From the NCBI GenBank assembly GCA_024234215.1, contig JACKOQ010000001.1:620001-684000 (forward strand): a stretch of DNA of 64,000 nt, in the 5' to 3' direction. Position numbers and translations under genes: made by a program. The stretch is from Pseudomonadales bacterium. GTDB taxonomy: Bacteria > Pseudomonadota > Gammaproteobacteria > Pseudomonadales > UBA5862. Under the pieces are notes generated by a model. The model was not told the origin of the DNA and did no database searches. It worked only from the letters and a program-made list of their open reading frames with translations. Of the stretch, positions 17,054 to 27,420 are shown piece after piece (positions within the stretch are counted from its first letter, which is position 1; each line of letters starts with the position of its first letter).

Positions 17054-17577
17054 GGCCGGCAACTGGCCGGTTCGGTGGCGCAGAGTTTCGCCAGTTGCGC
17101 CGCCATGCGGGTGGCCAGCTCCTGGTTGATCGAGGCCACGGCCTCATCGAGCTGCTGCCGATAGGCCGATGGATTCTGCGGGGCGGCGGGGTAGTTGCGC
17201 TCGGCGCTCACCTGCAGCGGGATGCTGCGCTCCTTGCCCTGCAGTTCGATCAGCCGGTAGGAGACCGACCGCACCAGCCGGTACTCGGCGACCTGGATGC
17301 GCTGGTCGTAGCTGAGTGGCATCTCGTACTGATGGGTGCCGAGCAGCTTCACCCGGATCGGGGCGGCCTGGCCAGGTTCACGGGCAAAGCCCTGGATGAT
17401 CAGTGCGCGGCGCAGCATGAACTCCAGATCGGCATTCTGCCGGTCACCGACCACATCGAGGTAGGGCAGGTCGCCGGCCTGCATCTGTCCGGGCAGGGTG
17501 CCACGGGGCTGGAAGCCACAGCCGTTCAGCAGGGCGCCCAGCATGAGCAGCGGGATGAGCAGCCAGCGGCGGTTCAT
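17050..17577 (-). CDS. lptE: LPS-assembly lipoprotein LptE
   Basis: LptE plugs the LptD barrel and helps place lipopolysaccharide in the outer leaflet. The 175-residue protein has a lipoprotein signal with lipobox LLNGC (lipidated C20), followed by the conserved GFQPRG start of mature LptE, and the family beta-strand region with RLVRSVSYRL and DEAVASINQELATRMAAQLAKL at the C-terminal helix. Its ATG overlaps the leuS stop and its stop overlaps the holA start, so the three are translationally coupled. Confidence 0.95.
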   Translation of the reverse strand: MNRRWLLIPLLMLGALLNGCGFQPRGTLPGQMQAGDLPYLDVVGDRQNADLEFMLRRALIIQGFAREPGQAAPIRVKLLGTHQYEMPLSYDQRIQVAEYRLVRSVSYRLIELQGKERSIPLQVSAERNYPAAPQNPSAYRQQLDEAVASINQELATRMAAQLAKLCATEPASCRP

Positions 17578-20042
17578 CTCTTCACCACGATGTTGACCAG
17601 CCGTCCCGGCACCACCACCGTCTTGAGTTCGGTCTGACCGGCGATGAAGCGGGCCACGTTGTCGTTGTCGCGGGCGAGCCGTTTGACCGTCGCCTCGTCG
17701 GCATCGCGCGCCACCTCGATCTTCCCGCGCATCTTGCCGTTGACCTGCACCACCAGTTCGACGGTGTCGCGTTGCAGCGCGCGCTCATCGACGCCGGGCC
17801 AGCCGGCATCGACGATCAGGCCGGTGTGGCCGAGCCGCTGCCAGAGTGCCTGGGTGATGTGCGGCACGATCGGCGACAGCAGCAGCAGTGCGCTGTCGAG
17901 CGCCTCACGGCGCACCGCGATGGCGGCAGCGGAGCTTTCATCGAATTTGCCGAGCAGGTTGATCAGCTCCATCACCGCCGCGATGGCGGTGTTGAACTGC
18001 TGGCGCCGGCCGTAGTCGTCACTGACCCGCTGGATGGTCTCGTGGCTCTTGCGCCGCACCGCCCGGGCCGACTCGCTGAGAGAGGCGGTGGCCAGTTCGA
18101 CCGGTGCAGCATCGAGCGGCAGTTCATGGCAGAGCCGCCACAGCCGCTTGAGAAAGCGGTTGGCCCCCTCGACGCCGCTGTCGGACCACTCCAGCGACTG
18201 CTCCGGCGGTGCGGCGAACATCATGAACAGCCGCACGGTGTCAGCGCCGTAATGATCGATCAGCTCCTGTGGATCGACGGTGTTGCCCTTGGACTTGGAC
18301 ATCTTGGCGCCATCCTTCAGCACCATGCCCTGGGTCAGCAGCCGGGTGAAGGGTTCGTCGGAGTGCAGCAGTCCGGCATCGCGCATCAGCTTGTGAAAGA
18401 AGCGCGCATAGAGCAGGTGCAGGATCGCGTGTTCGATGCCGCCGATGTACTGATCGACCGGCGTCCAGTGGTCGGCGCGTCCATCGAGCATCGCGCTGTC
18501 GCCATCGCGGCAGGCAAAGCGGGCGTAGTACCAGGAGGACTCCATGAAGGTGTCGAAGGTGTCGCTTTCGCGCTCGGCGGCACCACCACACTGTGGGCAG
18601 GTGGTGTGCAGGAATTCGGGCATCCGCTTCAGCGGTGAGCCGACGCCGTCGATGACCACCTCGGTCGGCAGCCGCACCGGCAACTGCTCGGCCGGCACCG
18701 GCACGGCGCCGCACTGCGGGCAGTTGATGATCGGAATCGGGCAGCCCCAGTAGCGTTGCCGCGACACGCCCCAGTCGCGCAGCCGGAAGTTGACGCGGCG
18801 GTGGCCCCGTCCCTGGGCCTGCAGGGTCTTGGCAATCTCATCGAAGGCGGCCGCCGAGCCTAGGCCGCTGAACTGCGCCGAGTCGATCAATATTCCCTTG
18901 TCGGTGAAGGCGCCCTGGGTCAGGTCGATGGCCGTGCCGGCCTCGACGGGGCTGATCACCTGTTTGATCGGCAGGCCATACTTGCTGGCGAATTCGTGGT
19001 CGCGCTGGTCGTGGGCCGGCACCGCCATCACCGCGCCCGAGCCATACTCCATCAACACGAAGTTGGCGACCCAGACCGGCACCTCGGCCCCGGTCAGCGG
19101 ATGGCGGGCGGTGATGCCGAGCGGCATCCCCTCTTTCTCCAGTGTCGCCAGTTCGGCTTCGGCGACCTTGACGTTCTGGCAACGCTCGATGAAGGCCGCC
19201 AGGGCCGGGTTGTCCGCTGCGGCGGCACTGGCCAGCGGATGCTGCGGCGCCACCGCCAGACAGGTGACACCGAACAGCGTGTCGGGACGGGTGGTGTAGA
19301 CCCGCAGCGGTGCTGCCGCGTCGTCGCTCAGTGCGAAGTCGACCTCGACCCCTTCGGAACGGCCGATCCAGTTGCGCTGCATGGTCTTGACCTGCTCCGG
19401 CCAGCCATCGAGGCTGTCGAGTGCGTCGAGCAGCTCCTGCGCATAGGCGGTGATTTTCAGGAACCACTGCGGAATGCTGCGCTGTTCGACCAGCGCGCCG
19501 GAGCGCCAGCCGCGGCCATCGATCACCTGTTCATTGGCCAGCACGGTCTGGTCGACCGGATCCCAGTTGACCAGTGATTCGCGCTTGTAGACCAGCCCCT
19601 TGTTGAACAGCTCGATGAAGAACCACTGCTCCCAGCGGTAGTAGTCGGGGTGGCAGGTGGCGATCTCGCGCTGCCAGTCGTAGCCGAAGCCGAGCCGCTT
19701 GAGTTGGCCACGCATGTAGTCGATGTTCTCCAGCGTCCACTTCGCCGGCGGCACGCCATTCTTCAGTGCGGCATTCTCGGCCGGCAGGCCGAAGGCATCC
19801 CAACCCATCGGTTGCAGCACGGTGTGGCCGCGCATCCGCTGGTAGCGGCTGATCACATCGCCGATGGTATAGTTGCGGACGTGGCCCATGTGCAGGCGTC
19901 CGCTCGGATAGGGGAACATCGACAGGCAGTAGAACTTGGGTGCGTCGCCGCGTTCGTCGACGACGAAGGTGCGGGCTTCTTCCCACTGCTGCTGAATCTG
20001 CGGTTCGAGGCGTTGCGGATGGTAGGGTGCTTCTGTGGACAT
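17574..20042 (-). CDS. leuS: Leucyl-tRNA synthetase
   Basis: This 822-residue class I synthetase charges tRNA-Leu. The HIGH motif appears as PYPSGRLHMGHVRNY (residues ~44-58), KMSKS as KMSKSKGNTVDP, and the editing domain between them contains the TRPDTLFGVT threonine-rich motif for hydrolysing mischarged tRNA. A zinc-type insertion with CPQCG repeats is present. The C-terminal anticodon-binding and KMRGKIEV segments are complete. First gene of leuS-lptE-holA. Confidence 0.98.
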   Translation of the reverse strand: MSTEAPYHPQRLEPQIQQQWEEARTFVVDERGDAPKFYCLSMFPYPSGRLHMGHVRNYTIGDVISRYQRMRGHTVLQPMGWDAFGLPAENAALKNGVPPAKWTLENIDYMRGQLKRLGFGYDWQREIATCHPDYYRWEQWFFIELFNKGLVYKRESLVNWDPVDQTVLANEQVIDGRGWRSGALVEQRSIPQWFLKITAYAQELLDALDSLDGWPEQVKTMQRNWIGRSEGVEVDFALSDDAAAPLRVYTTRPDTLFGVTCLAVAPQHPLASAAAADNPALAAFIERCQNVKVAEAELATLEKEGMPLGITARHPLTGAEVPVWVANFVLMEYGSGAVMAVPAHDQRDHEFASKYGLPIKQVISPVEAGTAIDLTQGAFTDKGILIDSAQFSGLGSAAAFDEIAKTLQAQGRGHRRVNFRLRDWGVSRQRYWGCPIPIINCPQCGAVPVPAEQLPVRLPTEVVIDGVGSPLKRMPEFLHTTCPQCGGAAERESDTFDTFMESSWYYARFACRDGDSAMLDGRADHWTPVDQYIGGIEHAILHLLYARFFHKLMRDAGLLHSDEPFTRLLTQGMVLKDGAKMSKSKGNTVDPQELIDHYGADTVRLFMMFAAPPEQSLEWSDSGVEGANRFLKRLWRLCHELPLDAAPVELATASLSESARAVRRKSHETIQRVSDDYGRRQQFNTAIAAVMELINLLGKFDESSAAAIAVRREALDSALLLLSPIVPHITQALWQRLGHTGLIVDAGWPGVDERALQRDTVELVVQVNGKMRGKIEVARDADEATVKRLARDNDNVARFIAGQTELKTVVVPGRLVNIVVKR

Positions 20043-20225
20043 GACGAAACCGGAAAATCCATCGGCGGGCCGTGCGCGGCGAGGCGGCAGGGGCGCAGCT
20101 GGATGAGGTTGGATGGGTGAAAATCAGGCCCGATAGCATAACGCAGCCGCCCCCCGGCAGGTAGGGGCGGCGCGGACCGGCAAGGTCGGCATGGAAAGAG
20201 CAATTCAATACAACAGGAGGCAACG

Positions 20226-21008
20226 ATGTCTGAATCTCAGCTACTGGTCGAGCGGCGTGGCGCGGTGCAGTGGATCACCATCAACCGTCCCGAGGTGCGC
20301 AATGCCCTCAACGATGTGGTGCTCAATGGCATTCGCGACGGCATCCGCGATGCCATGCAGAATCCGCAACTGCGTGCGATCGTCCTGACCGCCGCCGGCG
20401 ACAAGGCATTCTGTGCCGGTGGTGACCTGAAGCGTGGCGGCGGTGGTCCCTTCAGCTTCAGCGCCGCCCAGATCGAAAACCCGATGATCGGGCTGTTCAA
20501 GCTGGTCGAGACCTGCAACCTGCCGATCATCGCCCGGGTCAACGGCCATGTGATGGCCGGCGGCATGGGGCTGCTCTGCGCCTGTGATCTGGCAGTGGCC
20601 AGCGATTCGGCGCTGTTCGGTACGCCGGAGACCAAGATCGGGCTCTTTCCGATGATGATCCTCAGCTACATGCTGCGCATCATTCCGCGGCGCAAGCTGC
20701 TGGAGATGTGCATCACCGGCGAGCCGATCGACGCGCAGGAGGCGTTGCGGCTCGGCATGATCAACTACGCGGTGCCGGCTGCGGAGCTCGACAGCAAGCT
20801 CGATGCCCTGCTGTCGACCATCGTCAACCGCTCGCCGACGGCAATCAAAATCGGCAAGCATGCCTTCCATGCGATGCAGGACATGTCGATCCACGAAGCC
20901 TTCGACTATGCCCAGGCGGTGATTCCGCTGATGTCGCAGACCGACGATGCCCGCGAAGGCTTTGCATCGTTCAACGAAAAGCGGCCACCCGACTGGCCGG
21001 GCAACTGA
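20226..21008 (+). CDS. Enoyl-CoA hydratase/isomerase family protein
   Basis: A 260-residue crotonase-fold protein. The first oxyanion-hole segment is FCAGGDLK (residues ~62-69), the second is ARVNGHVMAGGMGL (~103-116). Of the two glutamates used by hydratases, the first position (rat E144) is Gly115 here, whereas the second (rat E164) is retained as E135 in GTPETKIGLFP. This pattern fits an isomerase or another crotonase activity better than classical enoyl-CoA hydration. A strong AGGAGG ribosome-binding site precedes the ATG. Downstream is an unrelated ABC exporter gene, so no pathway is indicated by context. Confidence 0.87.
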   Translation: MSESQLLVERRGAVQWITINRPEVRNALNDVVLNGIRDGIRDAMQNPQLRAIVLTAAGDKAFCAGGDLKRGGGGPFSFSAAQIENPMIGLFKLVETCNLPIIARVNGHVMAGGMGLLCACDLAVASDSALFGTPETKIGLFPMMILSYMLRIIPRRKLLEMCITGEPIDAQEALRLGMINYAVPAAELDSKLDALLSTIVNRSPTAIKIGKHAFHAMQDMSIHEAFDYAQAVIPLMSQTDDAREGFASFNEKRPPDWPGN

Positions 21009-21040
21009 CCGATGCCGTCAACGCAACGCACGGAATTCGA

Positions 21041-21714
<674 letters not shown>

Positions 21715-21718
<4 letters not shown>

Positions 21719-24216
21719 GCCGTTCGCTGGGCTTTGCCGGACGGCTGCTGCTGCGCCATCTGCGCGGTGGCGAGCTCAACGTGCTGCTGTGGGCGCTGAC
21801 GCTGGCGGTGGCCACGGTGAGCAGCATCGCGCTCTTTGCCGACCGCCTGCAGCGCGCCATCGTCGAGGAGTCCGGTGCCTTTCTGGCAGCCGATCAGGTG
21901 CTGACCAGCCCCGATCCGGTGCCTCAGGCGTGGCTGGATCAAGCCGAACGACTCGGTCTGCGGCAGGCGCGCGGGGTGCGCTTTGCCTCGATGAGTTTTG
22001 CCGGCAGCGCCATGCAGCTGACCGCAGTGGCGGCCTATGGCGCCGGCTATCCACTGAAGGGTGAGCTCAAGGTCAGCGCAGAGCCCTTTGGTGCCGAGGA
22101 GCAGGTCGCGCAGGGTCCGGAGCCGGGCACCGCTTGGGCCGAGGCGCGGCTGCTGGCGCTGCTGGGCATCGGGGTCGGCGATCAGCTCGAACTGGGAGCG
22201 GCCCGGCTGCGCATCACCCGGGTGCTGGTCGGTGAGCCTGACCTGGGCGGCGACTACTTCAGCGTCGGTCCGCGCCTGCTGATGCATCTGGATGATCTGG
22301 CGGCAACCCAGGTGGTCCAGCCTGGCAGCCGGGTCGAGTACCGCTATCTGTTCGCTGCGGCGCCTGACCGGCTGCGTGACTACGGCGACTGGCTGCGCAC
22401 GCGGTTGACGCCGGTGCAGCGCTGGATCGGTCTCAAGGAGGGGCGACCACCGCTGGCGACCGCAGTGGGGCGGGCCGAGCAGTTCCTGCTGCTCGGCGGC
22501 TCGCTGGGGGTGCTGCTCTGCGGCGCCGCCGTGGCGCTGGCGGCGCGACGCTTCAGCGAGGATCAGCTCGACGCGGTGGCGGTGATGAAGAGCTTTGGCG
22601 CCACCTCGGGCCAGGTGTTGCTGATCTATCTGGCACTGTTGCTCTACCTCGGCACCTTGGCCGTCATCATTGGCGAACTGCTAGGTCTGCTGTTGCAGCA
22701 TCTGGTGATCTGGTCACTCGGCGATGCGCTGCCGAAACAGTTGCCGGCGGCCGGCTGGCTGCCGTGGAGCATCGGTGCGCTGACCGGTTTTCTCTGTCTG
22801 GCGGCCTTTGCACTGCCGCCACTGCTGCGGCTGCGGGCGCTGTCGCCGTTGCGGGTGCTGCGGCGCGATGCGATCAGCGCGCCGATCAGCACGACGTTGA
22901 GCCATGCTGCCGCGCTGCTCGGCATGATGGCGTTGCTGCGCTGGTATGGCGGCAGTTGGCGGCTGACGCTGCTGCTGTTGCTGGGCCTCGGCGTTGCGGC
23001 TGCGGTGAGCGCACTGTTCAGCTGGCTGTTGCTGCGCGGGGGGCGTCGCCTCGGCATGCAGGCCGGCAACCTGTGGCGGCTGGCGCTGGCGGGGCTGCAA
23101 CGGCGCGCGCGAAGCAACTATCTGCAGGTTCTGGTCTTCTCGGTGGTGCTGATGCTGCTGTTGATCATCATCGTCGTGCGCACCGCGCTGATCGACGAGT
23201 GGCGTCGGCAACTGCCCGAAGGGGCGCCGAACCACTTCGCGCTCAACATCGCGCCGCAGAGTGTCGAGCCGCTGCGCACCTTCTTTGCCAGCCGGCAGAT
23301 CGCCGCGGCAGTCATCTATCCGGTGGCGCGCGGCCGCATCACGGCCATCAATGGCGAGTCGCCGCTTGCCGCTGCGCCACCGGATCAGACGCAGCCGGAG
23401 AACTACGGCGTCGACCGGGAGATCAACCTCAGTTGGAGCACCGAGCTGCCGACGGGCAACCGCATCATTGCCGGAGTCTGGGGGCAGTCGGTCGCCGGAG
23501 CCGAGGTCACGGTCTCGCTGGAGCAGGAGTTCGCCAGCCGCCATGGCCTCGGGCTTGGCGATCGGCTCACGCTGCGCATCGGCGAGACCGAACTGCTGGC
23601 GCGGGTCGGCACGCTGCGCCGGGTGGAGTGGGACAGCATGCAGCCCAACTTCTACCTGCTGTTTCAGCCCGACGGCATGGAGCGCTTTCCTCACACCTAT
23701 CTGACCAGCTTCTATCTGCCGCCCGAGCGCAAGCTGCTGCTCAACGAGCTGCTGCGCGCCTTTCCCAGCACCTCGGTGATCGAGGTCGATGCCCTGATCC
23801 GCCAGATCCAGCGCATCGTCAGTCAGGTGACCCAGGCGATCAACCTGGTGCTGCTGCTGATTCTGCTCTCCGGTCTGCTGGTGCTGGTCGCCAGCGTGCG
23901 CGCCAGCATGGAGGAGCGGTTTCTCGAAAATGGCCTGCTGCGCGCCCTCGGCGCCAGCCGTCGACTGATTCTCGGCAGTCTGCTGGCGGAGTTCTCGCTG
24001 CTGGGCGCTGCGGCCGGACTGCTGGCGGTGGTGGGCGCCGAACTGGCGTTGTGGGGCCTCTACCGCGAGATTTTCCGCATTGCGCCAACCTGGCATCCGC
24101 TGCTCTGGCTGCTGGCGCCACCACTCGGCGCCCTGCTGGTGGGCGGCACCGGCCTGCTGGTGAGCCGCCGGGTGGTGTCGACTCCGCCGATGCAGGTGCT
24201 GCGCGAGTATGGATAG
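21715..24216 (+). CDS. ybbP: FtsX-like ABC permease, YbbP type
   Basis: This 833-residue membrane protein has an N-terminal helix (residues ~21-43), a large periplasmic MacB-type domain, several further helices in the middle (for example LLLGGSLGVLLCGAAVALAA, VLLIYLALLLYLGTLAVIIGELLGLLL), a second periplasmic domain and three C-terminal helices ending in LLVSRRVVSTPPMQVLREYG. This duplicated FtsX arrangement is typical of YbbP. The start is a TTG overlapping the ATPase stop; the N-terminal homology supports it. It should form a type VII ABC system with the upstream ATPase. The physiological substrate is unknown. Confidence 0.9.
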
Positions 24217-24249
24217 CGCTCTGCGAAAACGTGGCAGTACCAACCCGAG

Positions 24250-24600
24250 CTAAAAAACCAGCACATGGTCGACCAGATAGCGGTCGCCGCTTTGCACCAG
24301 CACCATTTCGGCAACGAAATCGCCCGGCTGCCGGGTGAATCTCTGCCGCCAGATCGCCGCCACCGACTCCGGCCGCCGGAACAGGGCCACCGGCTCGCGC
24401 TCGGCAAAACATCCTCGGGCGGCCTGGTAACATTCGCAGAGAGATCTGAACCCCTCTTCGTTCAACATGCTGCGGGCGCGTGGGGTGAAGTCCCTGACAT
24501 GCCGTGCGTAGTCGATGGCGGTCGAGGCCTCCATCAGGTTGTCCATGATCGGATTGACGATACGCCAGATCGCCGCATCGGATTGCTGGGCGAGATCCAT
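24250..24600 (-). CDS. Hypothetical protein (116 aa)
   Basis: I do not recognise this protein. It begins MDLAQQSDAAIWRIVNPIMDNLMEASTAIDYARHVRDF and looks largely alpha-helical, with a possible beta-strand pair at the end (GDFVAEMVLVQSGDRYLVDHVLVF). No signal peptide or membrane segment is visible. It contains an RARSMLNEEGFRSLCECYQAARGCF segment with three cysteines. The final half vaguely resembles small SnoaL/NTF2-like proteins but not enough to call. It lies behind a terminator on the same strand as the acyl-CoA dehydrogenases, so it is probably a separate transcript. The ATG at 24600 follows the GTAGGCACG leader and is the first plausible start. Confidence 0.7.
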   Translation of the reverse strand: MDLAQQSDAAIWRIVNPIMDNLMEASTAIDYARHVRDFTPRARSMLNEEGFRSLCECYQAARGCFAEREPVALFRRPESVAAIWRQRFTRQPGDFVAEMVLVQSGDRYLVDHVLVF

Positions 24601-24643
24601 CGTGCCTACCTCGTTGCACTGACTGAAAATGGGGTGGCTGGAC

Positions 24644-24677
24644 AAAAAAAGCGGAAGCCGATCTCCCGGCTTCCGCT
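24644..24677 (-). terminator. Rho-independent terminator after the acyl-CoA dehydrogenase operon
   Basis: On the minus strand an 11-bp perfect stem (24677-24667 with 24660-24650), a 6-nt loop and a run of seven T residues form a classic intrinsic terminator 24 bp after the end of the acyl-CoA dehydrogenase gene. Confidence 0.9.
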
Positions 24678-24700
24678 CCTTTGCAGCCTGAGCAGGCGGA

Positions 24701-25846
24701 TCAGATCGCCAGCAGATCGCCGAAGCGGTTCTGGTGGTAACGGATGTCACCCAGCGTGTGCTCGGCGGTTCTGGCGCGCTTGAGGAAGAAGCCGATCTCC
24801 TCGTCATCGGTCATGCCGATGCCGCCATGCATCTGCACCCCTTCGCTGCTGGTGAGCAGGAAGACCTCGGCCAGCTTGGCCTTGGCCAGACTGGCCTGCT
24901 TGGCCAGTTCGTCGCCACGTACACCCTCATCGAGCACTGCCAGGCTGGCGATCACCACCGATTTGGCCAGCTCGATCTCGGCGTACATGTGCGCTGCGCG
25001 GTGCTGAATCGCCTGCAGCGAGCCGATGTGCCGGTCGAACTGCACGCGGGTCTTGATGTAGTTGATCGTGCGCTCGAAGGCCTCCTGCAGGCTGCCGAGC
25101 ATCTCGGCGGCGAGCAGAATCTGGCCGACCGACAGGATGTCCTGCAATGCAGTGCTGCCCTGGTCGACCGTGCCGAGCACGGCGCTGGCCGGCACTGCGA
25201 CATTGCTGAAGGTGACCGTGGCCGCGTTGCGCCCATCGGCCATGAAAACGCGCTTGACGCTGACCCCGGCGCTGTTGCGGTCAACCAGAAACAGCGTCAG
25301 TCCGCTGCTGTCGCCCGGTTTGCCCGAGGTGCGCGCCACCACGACCAGCATGTCGGCGCTGTGGCCGTCGAGCACGAACACCTTCTCGCCATTGAGCGTG
25401 TAGCCGTCACCGCTTTTGCTGGCGGTGGTGCGGGTGCGCTGCGGACCATGGGTCGCGCTCTCTTCGATGGCCAGCGCCAGCGTCAGGCTGCCCTGGACGA
25501 TCTGTGGCAGCAGATCGCTCTTCTGTGCCTTGCTGCCGGCCAGCGTGATGGCGCTGCTGCCCAGCACGCAGGTGGCGAAGAGTGGCGAGGCGGCCAGCGT
25601 GCGGCCGGCCTCTTCCATCACCACACCGAGGCCGGTGTAGCCAAAGGCCAGACCGCCGAACTCCTCTTCGACGATGATGCCGCTCCAGCCGAGCTCGACG
25701 ATCTGTTGCCAGCTCTCGGTGGAGTAGCCGACCGCATCCTTGCTGTCACGCAGCTTGCGCAACTGGCTGACCGGCATGTTATTGGTAAAAAAATCCTTGG
25801 CTGAGGTTTTCAGCAGGTTCTGTTCTTCGTTCAGTACTAGGGCCAT
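24701..25846 (-). CDS. Acyl-CoA dehydrogenase family protein (partner subunit)
   Basis: A 381-residue flavoprotein of the acyl-CoA dehydrogenase superfamily, with N-terminal helical domain (MALVLNEEQNLLKTSAKDFF), the middle beta-domain (LALAIEESATHG, GDGYTLNGEKVFVLDG) and C-terminal helices with QFDRHIGSLQAIQHRAAHMYAEIE and the HGGIGMTDDEEIGFFLKRA motif. The usual YEGT-type catalytic glutamate motif is not found. It lies directly downstream of a second dehydrogenase gene; such pairs form heterotetramers in steroid and bile-acid side-chain degradation. The ATG at 25846 is the start of homology; a longer frame upstream is non-homologous. Confidence 0.9.
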   Translation of the reverse strand: MALVLNEEQNLLKTSAKDFFTNNMPVSQLRKLRDSKDAVGYSTESWQQIVELGWSGIIVEEEFGGLAFGYTGLGVVMEEAGRTLAASPLFATCVLGSSAITLAGSKAQKSDLLPQIVQGSLTLALAIEESATHGPQRTRTTASKSGDGYTLNGEKVFVLDGHSADMLVVVARTSGKPGDSSGLTLFLVDRNSAGVSVKRVFMADGRNAATVTFSNVAVPASAVLGTVDQGSTALQDILSVGQILLAAEMLGSLQEAFERTINYIKTRVQFDRHIGSLQAIQHRAAHMYAEIELAKSVVIASLAVLDEGVRGDELAKQASLAKAKLAEVFLLTSSEGVQMHGGIGMTDDEEIGFFLKRARTAEHTLGDIRYHQNRFGDLLAI

Positions 25847-25892
25847 TTTTATAATCTCTGATGAAGGTTGCGAATTCGGGCGTGCTGAAGGC

Positions 25893-27080
25893 TCAGGTCG
25901 AGGGCAGCTCGAGAATCCGCTTGGAGATGATGTCGAGCTGCACTTCGGAGCAGCCGCCGGCAATCGTCAATGCCTTGTGGAACAGCCAGTTGCGGGTGAT
26001 CTCGCGCTCGTTCTCGGTGAAGTTCTCGGTGTCATCGCCCTGGCCCAGGCCGCGCGGTCCCATCATCGACACCATCAGTTCCGATCCGCGCTTGGTCAGC
26101 TCGGAGCCATAGTATTTCAGCATCGAGGTGGCAAAGCCGGGGGTCTGTCCGGCCTGCGCCTCTTCGGCGATGCGGCGGTTGGTCAGCGCAAAGGCCTGGC
26201 TGTTGATCTGGTGCTGGATCAGTTGCTGGCGCAGCAGTGGATCCTCGACCTTGCCGTTCTCATCACCGCGGTACTGTTTGGCCACCTGCAGCACGCCGAC
26301 TTCGAGGCCGGGCCTGGAGGTGCTGCCACCACCGATCGAGTTGCGCTCGTGTTGCAGCAGCCGCTTGCCGACGGTCCAGCCTTCGTTGAGCTTGCCGACC
26401 AGGTCGCACTTCTCGGCGCGGACATTGTCGAAAAAGACCTGGCAGAACGGTGAATCGCCGCTGATCAGCCGGATCGGCCGCAGGGTCACGCCGGGATTGC
26501 TCATCGGGAACAGGATGAAGCTGATCCCTTTCTGTTTCTGTACGGTGCTGTCGGTGCGGGTCAGGCAGAAGATCCAGTCGGCATACATCGCGCCCGAGGT
26601 CCAGATCTTGGAGCCGTTGATGATGAAGTGGTCGCCCTTGTCCTCGGCCTTGGTTTGCAGGTTGGCCAGGTCGGAGCCGGCGTTCGGTTCACTGTAGCCC
26701 TGACACCAGTGCACTTCACCGGCGACGATCTTGGGAATGTGACGCTGTTTCTGATCTTCGGTGCCCATCTCCAGCAGGGTGGGGCCGATCATCGTCAGGC
26801 TCATGCCCATCAGGGCCGGGGGCGCATTGATCTGTCGCATTTCACTTTGCAGCACGCGGTTCTCTTCGGGGGTCAGACCGCCGCCACCATACTGTTTCGG
26901 CCAGGTTGGCGCAGTCCAGCCCTTGGCAGCCATGCGCTCGAGCCACAGCAACGAGTCGCCGGAGCGCCGCTTTCTGGTGAACTGGCTGTCGTTGACGGCA
27001 CCGGGCTGACGCAGGCTGGCGGGGCAGTTGGCTGCCAGCCATTCGCGCACTTCGCCCCGGAATTGTTCTAGATTGCTCAT
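25893..27080 (-). CDS. Acyl-CoA dehydrogenase family protein
   Basis: This 395-residue protein resembles the FadE-like dehydrogenases with the N-terminal GWTAPTWPKQYGGGGLTPEENRVLQSEM, the FAD/substrate segment WCQGYSEPNAGSDLANLQTKAE and INGSKIWTSGAMYADWIFCLTRT, and a C-terminal TIAGGCSEVQLDIISKRILELP. The GGCSEVQ motif replaces the YEGT...IQ motif that holds the catalytic glutamate in short-chain family members. It is 46 bp upstream of another dehydrogenase gene and probably forms a heteromeric enzyme with it. The substrate is likely a bulky acyl-CoA, but this is inference from family and pairing. Confidence 0.92.
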   Translation of the reverse strand: MSNLEQFRGEVREWLAANCPASLRQPGAVNDSQFTRKRRSGDSLLWLERMAAKGWTAPTWPKQYGGGGLTPEENRVLQSEMRQINAPPALMGMSLTMIGPTLLEMGTEDQKQRHIPKIVAGEVHWCQGYSEPNAGSDLANLQTKAEDKGDHFIINGSKIWTSGAMYADWIFCLTRTDSTVQKQKGISFILFPMSNPGVTLRPIRLISGDSPFCQVFFDNVRAEKCDLVGKLNEGWTVGKRLLQHERNSIGGGSTSRPGLEVGVLQVAKQYRGDENGKVEDPLLRQQLIQHQINSQAFALTNRRIAEEAQAGQTPGFATSMLKYYGSELTKRGSELMVSMMGPRGLGQGDDTENFTENEREITRNWLFHKALTIAGGCSEVQLDIISKRILELPST

Positions 27081-27224
27081 GACGCCCTCTCGTTATGGAT
27101 TTATTGAGACCCGCAATTCTATGCCCAGAGCGGGGCGCTGCATAGTTTGCCGCGCGCGACACAATGGCGGAAAGCACGGTGATTGCGGCGCAAGGCTGAG
27201 CCGTGCCGGACGATGGCGAAGAGA

Positions 27225-27253
27225 TTGACCCCCTGAATGTTTTTACGTAGACT
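27225..27253 (+). promoter_or_regulatory. Promoter of tRNA-Asn
   Basis: TTGACC (27225-27230) and TAGACT (27248-27253) are 17 bp apart. A G/C-rich discriminator (TCGCGGCC) follows, as at stringently controlled stable-RNA promoters. The mature tRNA begins 18 bp after the -10. Confidence 0.7.
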
Positions 27254-27271
27254 TCGCGGCCTTCGCACTCT

Positions 27272-27347
27272 TCCCCGATAGCTCAGCAGGTAGAGCAGAT
27301 GACTGTTAATCATCGGGTCGTAGGTTCGAGTCCTACTCGGGGAGCCA
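27272..27347 (+). tRNA. tRNA-Asn (anticodon GTT)
   Basis: A complete 76-nt cloverleaf: acceptor arm TCCCCGA pairs with TCGGGGA (27337-27343), the D-arm contains AGCTCAGCAGGTAGAGC, the anticodon GTT is at 27305-27307 within the ATGACTGTTAATCAT arm, and the T-arm carries GGTTCGAGTCC. The 3' CCA is encoded at 27345-27347. It is a single gene with its own promoter and terminator. Confidence 0.98.
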
Positions 27348-27420
27348 TCTTCTTCGTTCGCATTCCACGCACGCTTTGAGCCATCCGCACTCACTGCGCT
27401 TTTGGCGTGGCTGTGCTTTG

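Noticed and set aside
22714..24243. 509-residue open frame on the minus strand
   Set aside because: Lies opposite the YbbP-type permease; Gln/Arg/His-rich composition is the typical complement of Leu/Ala-rich coding sequence.
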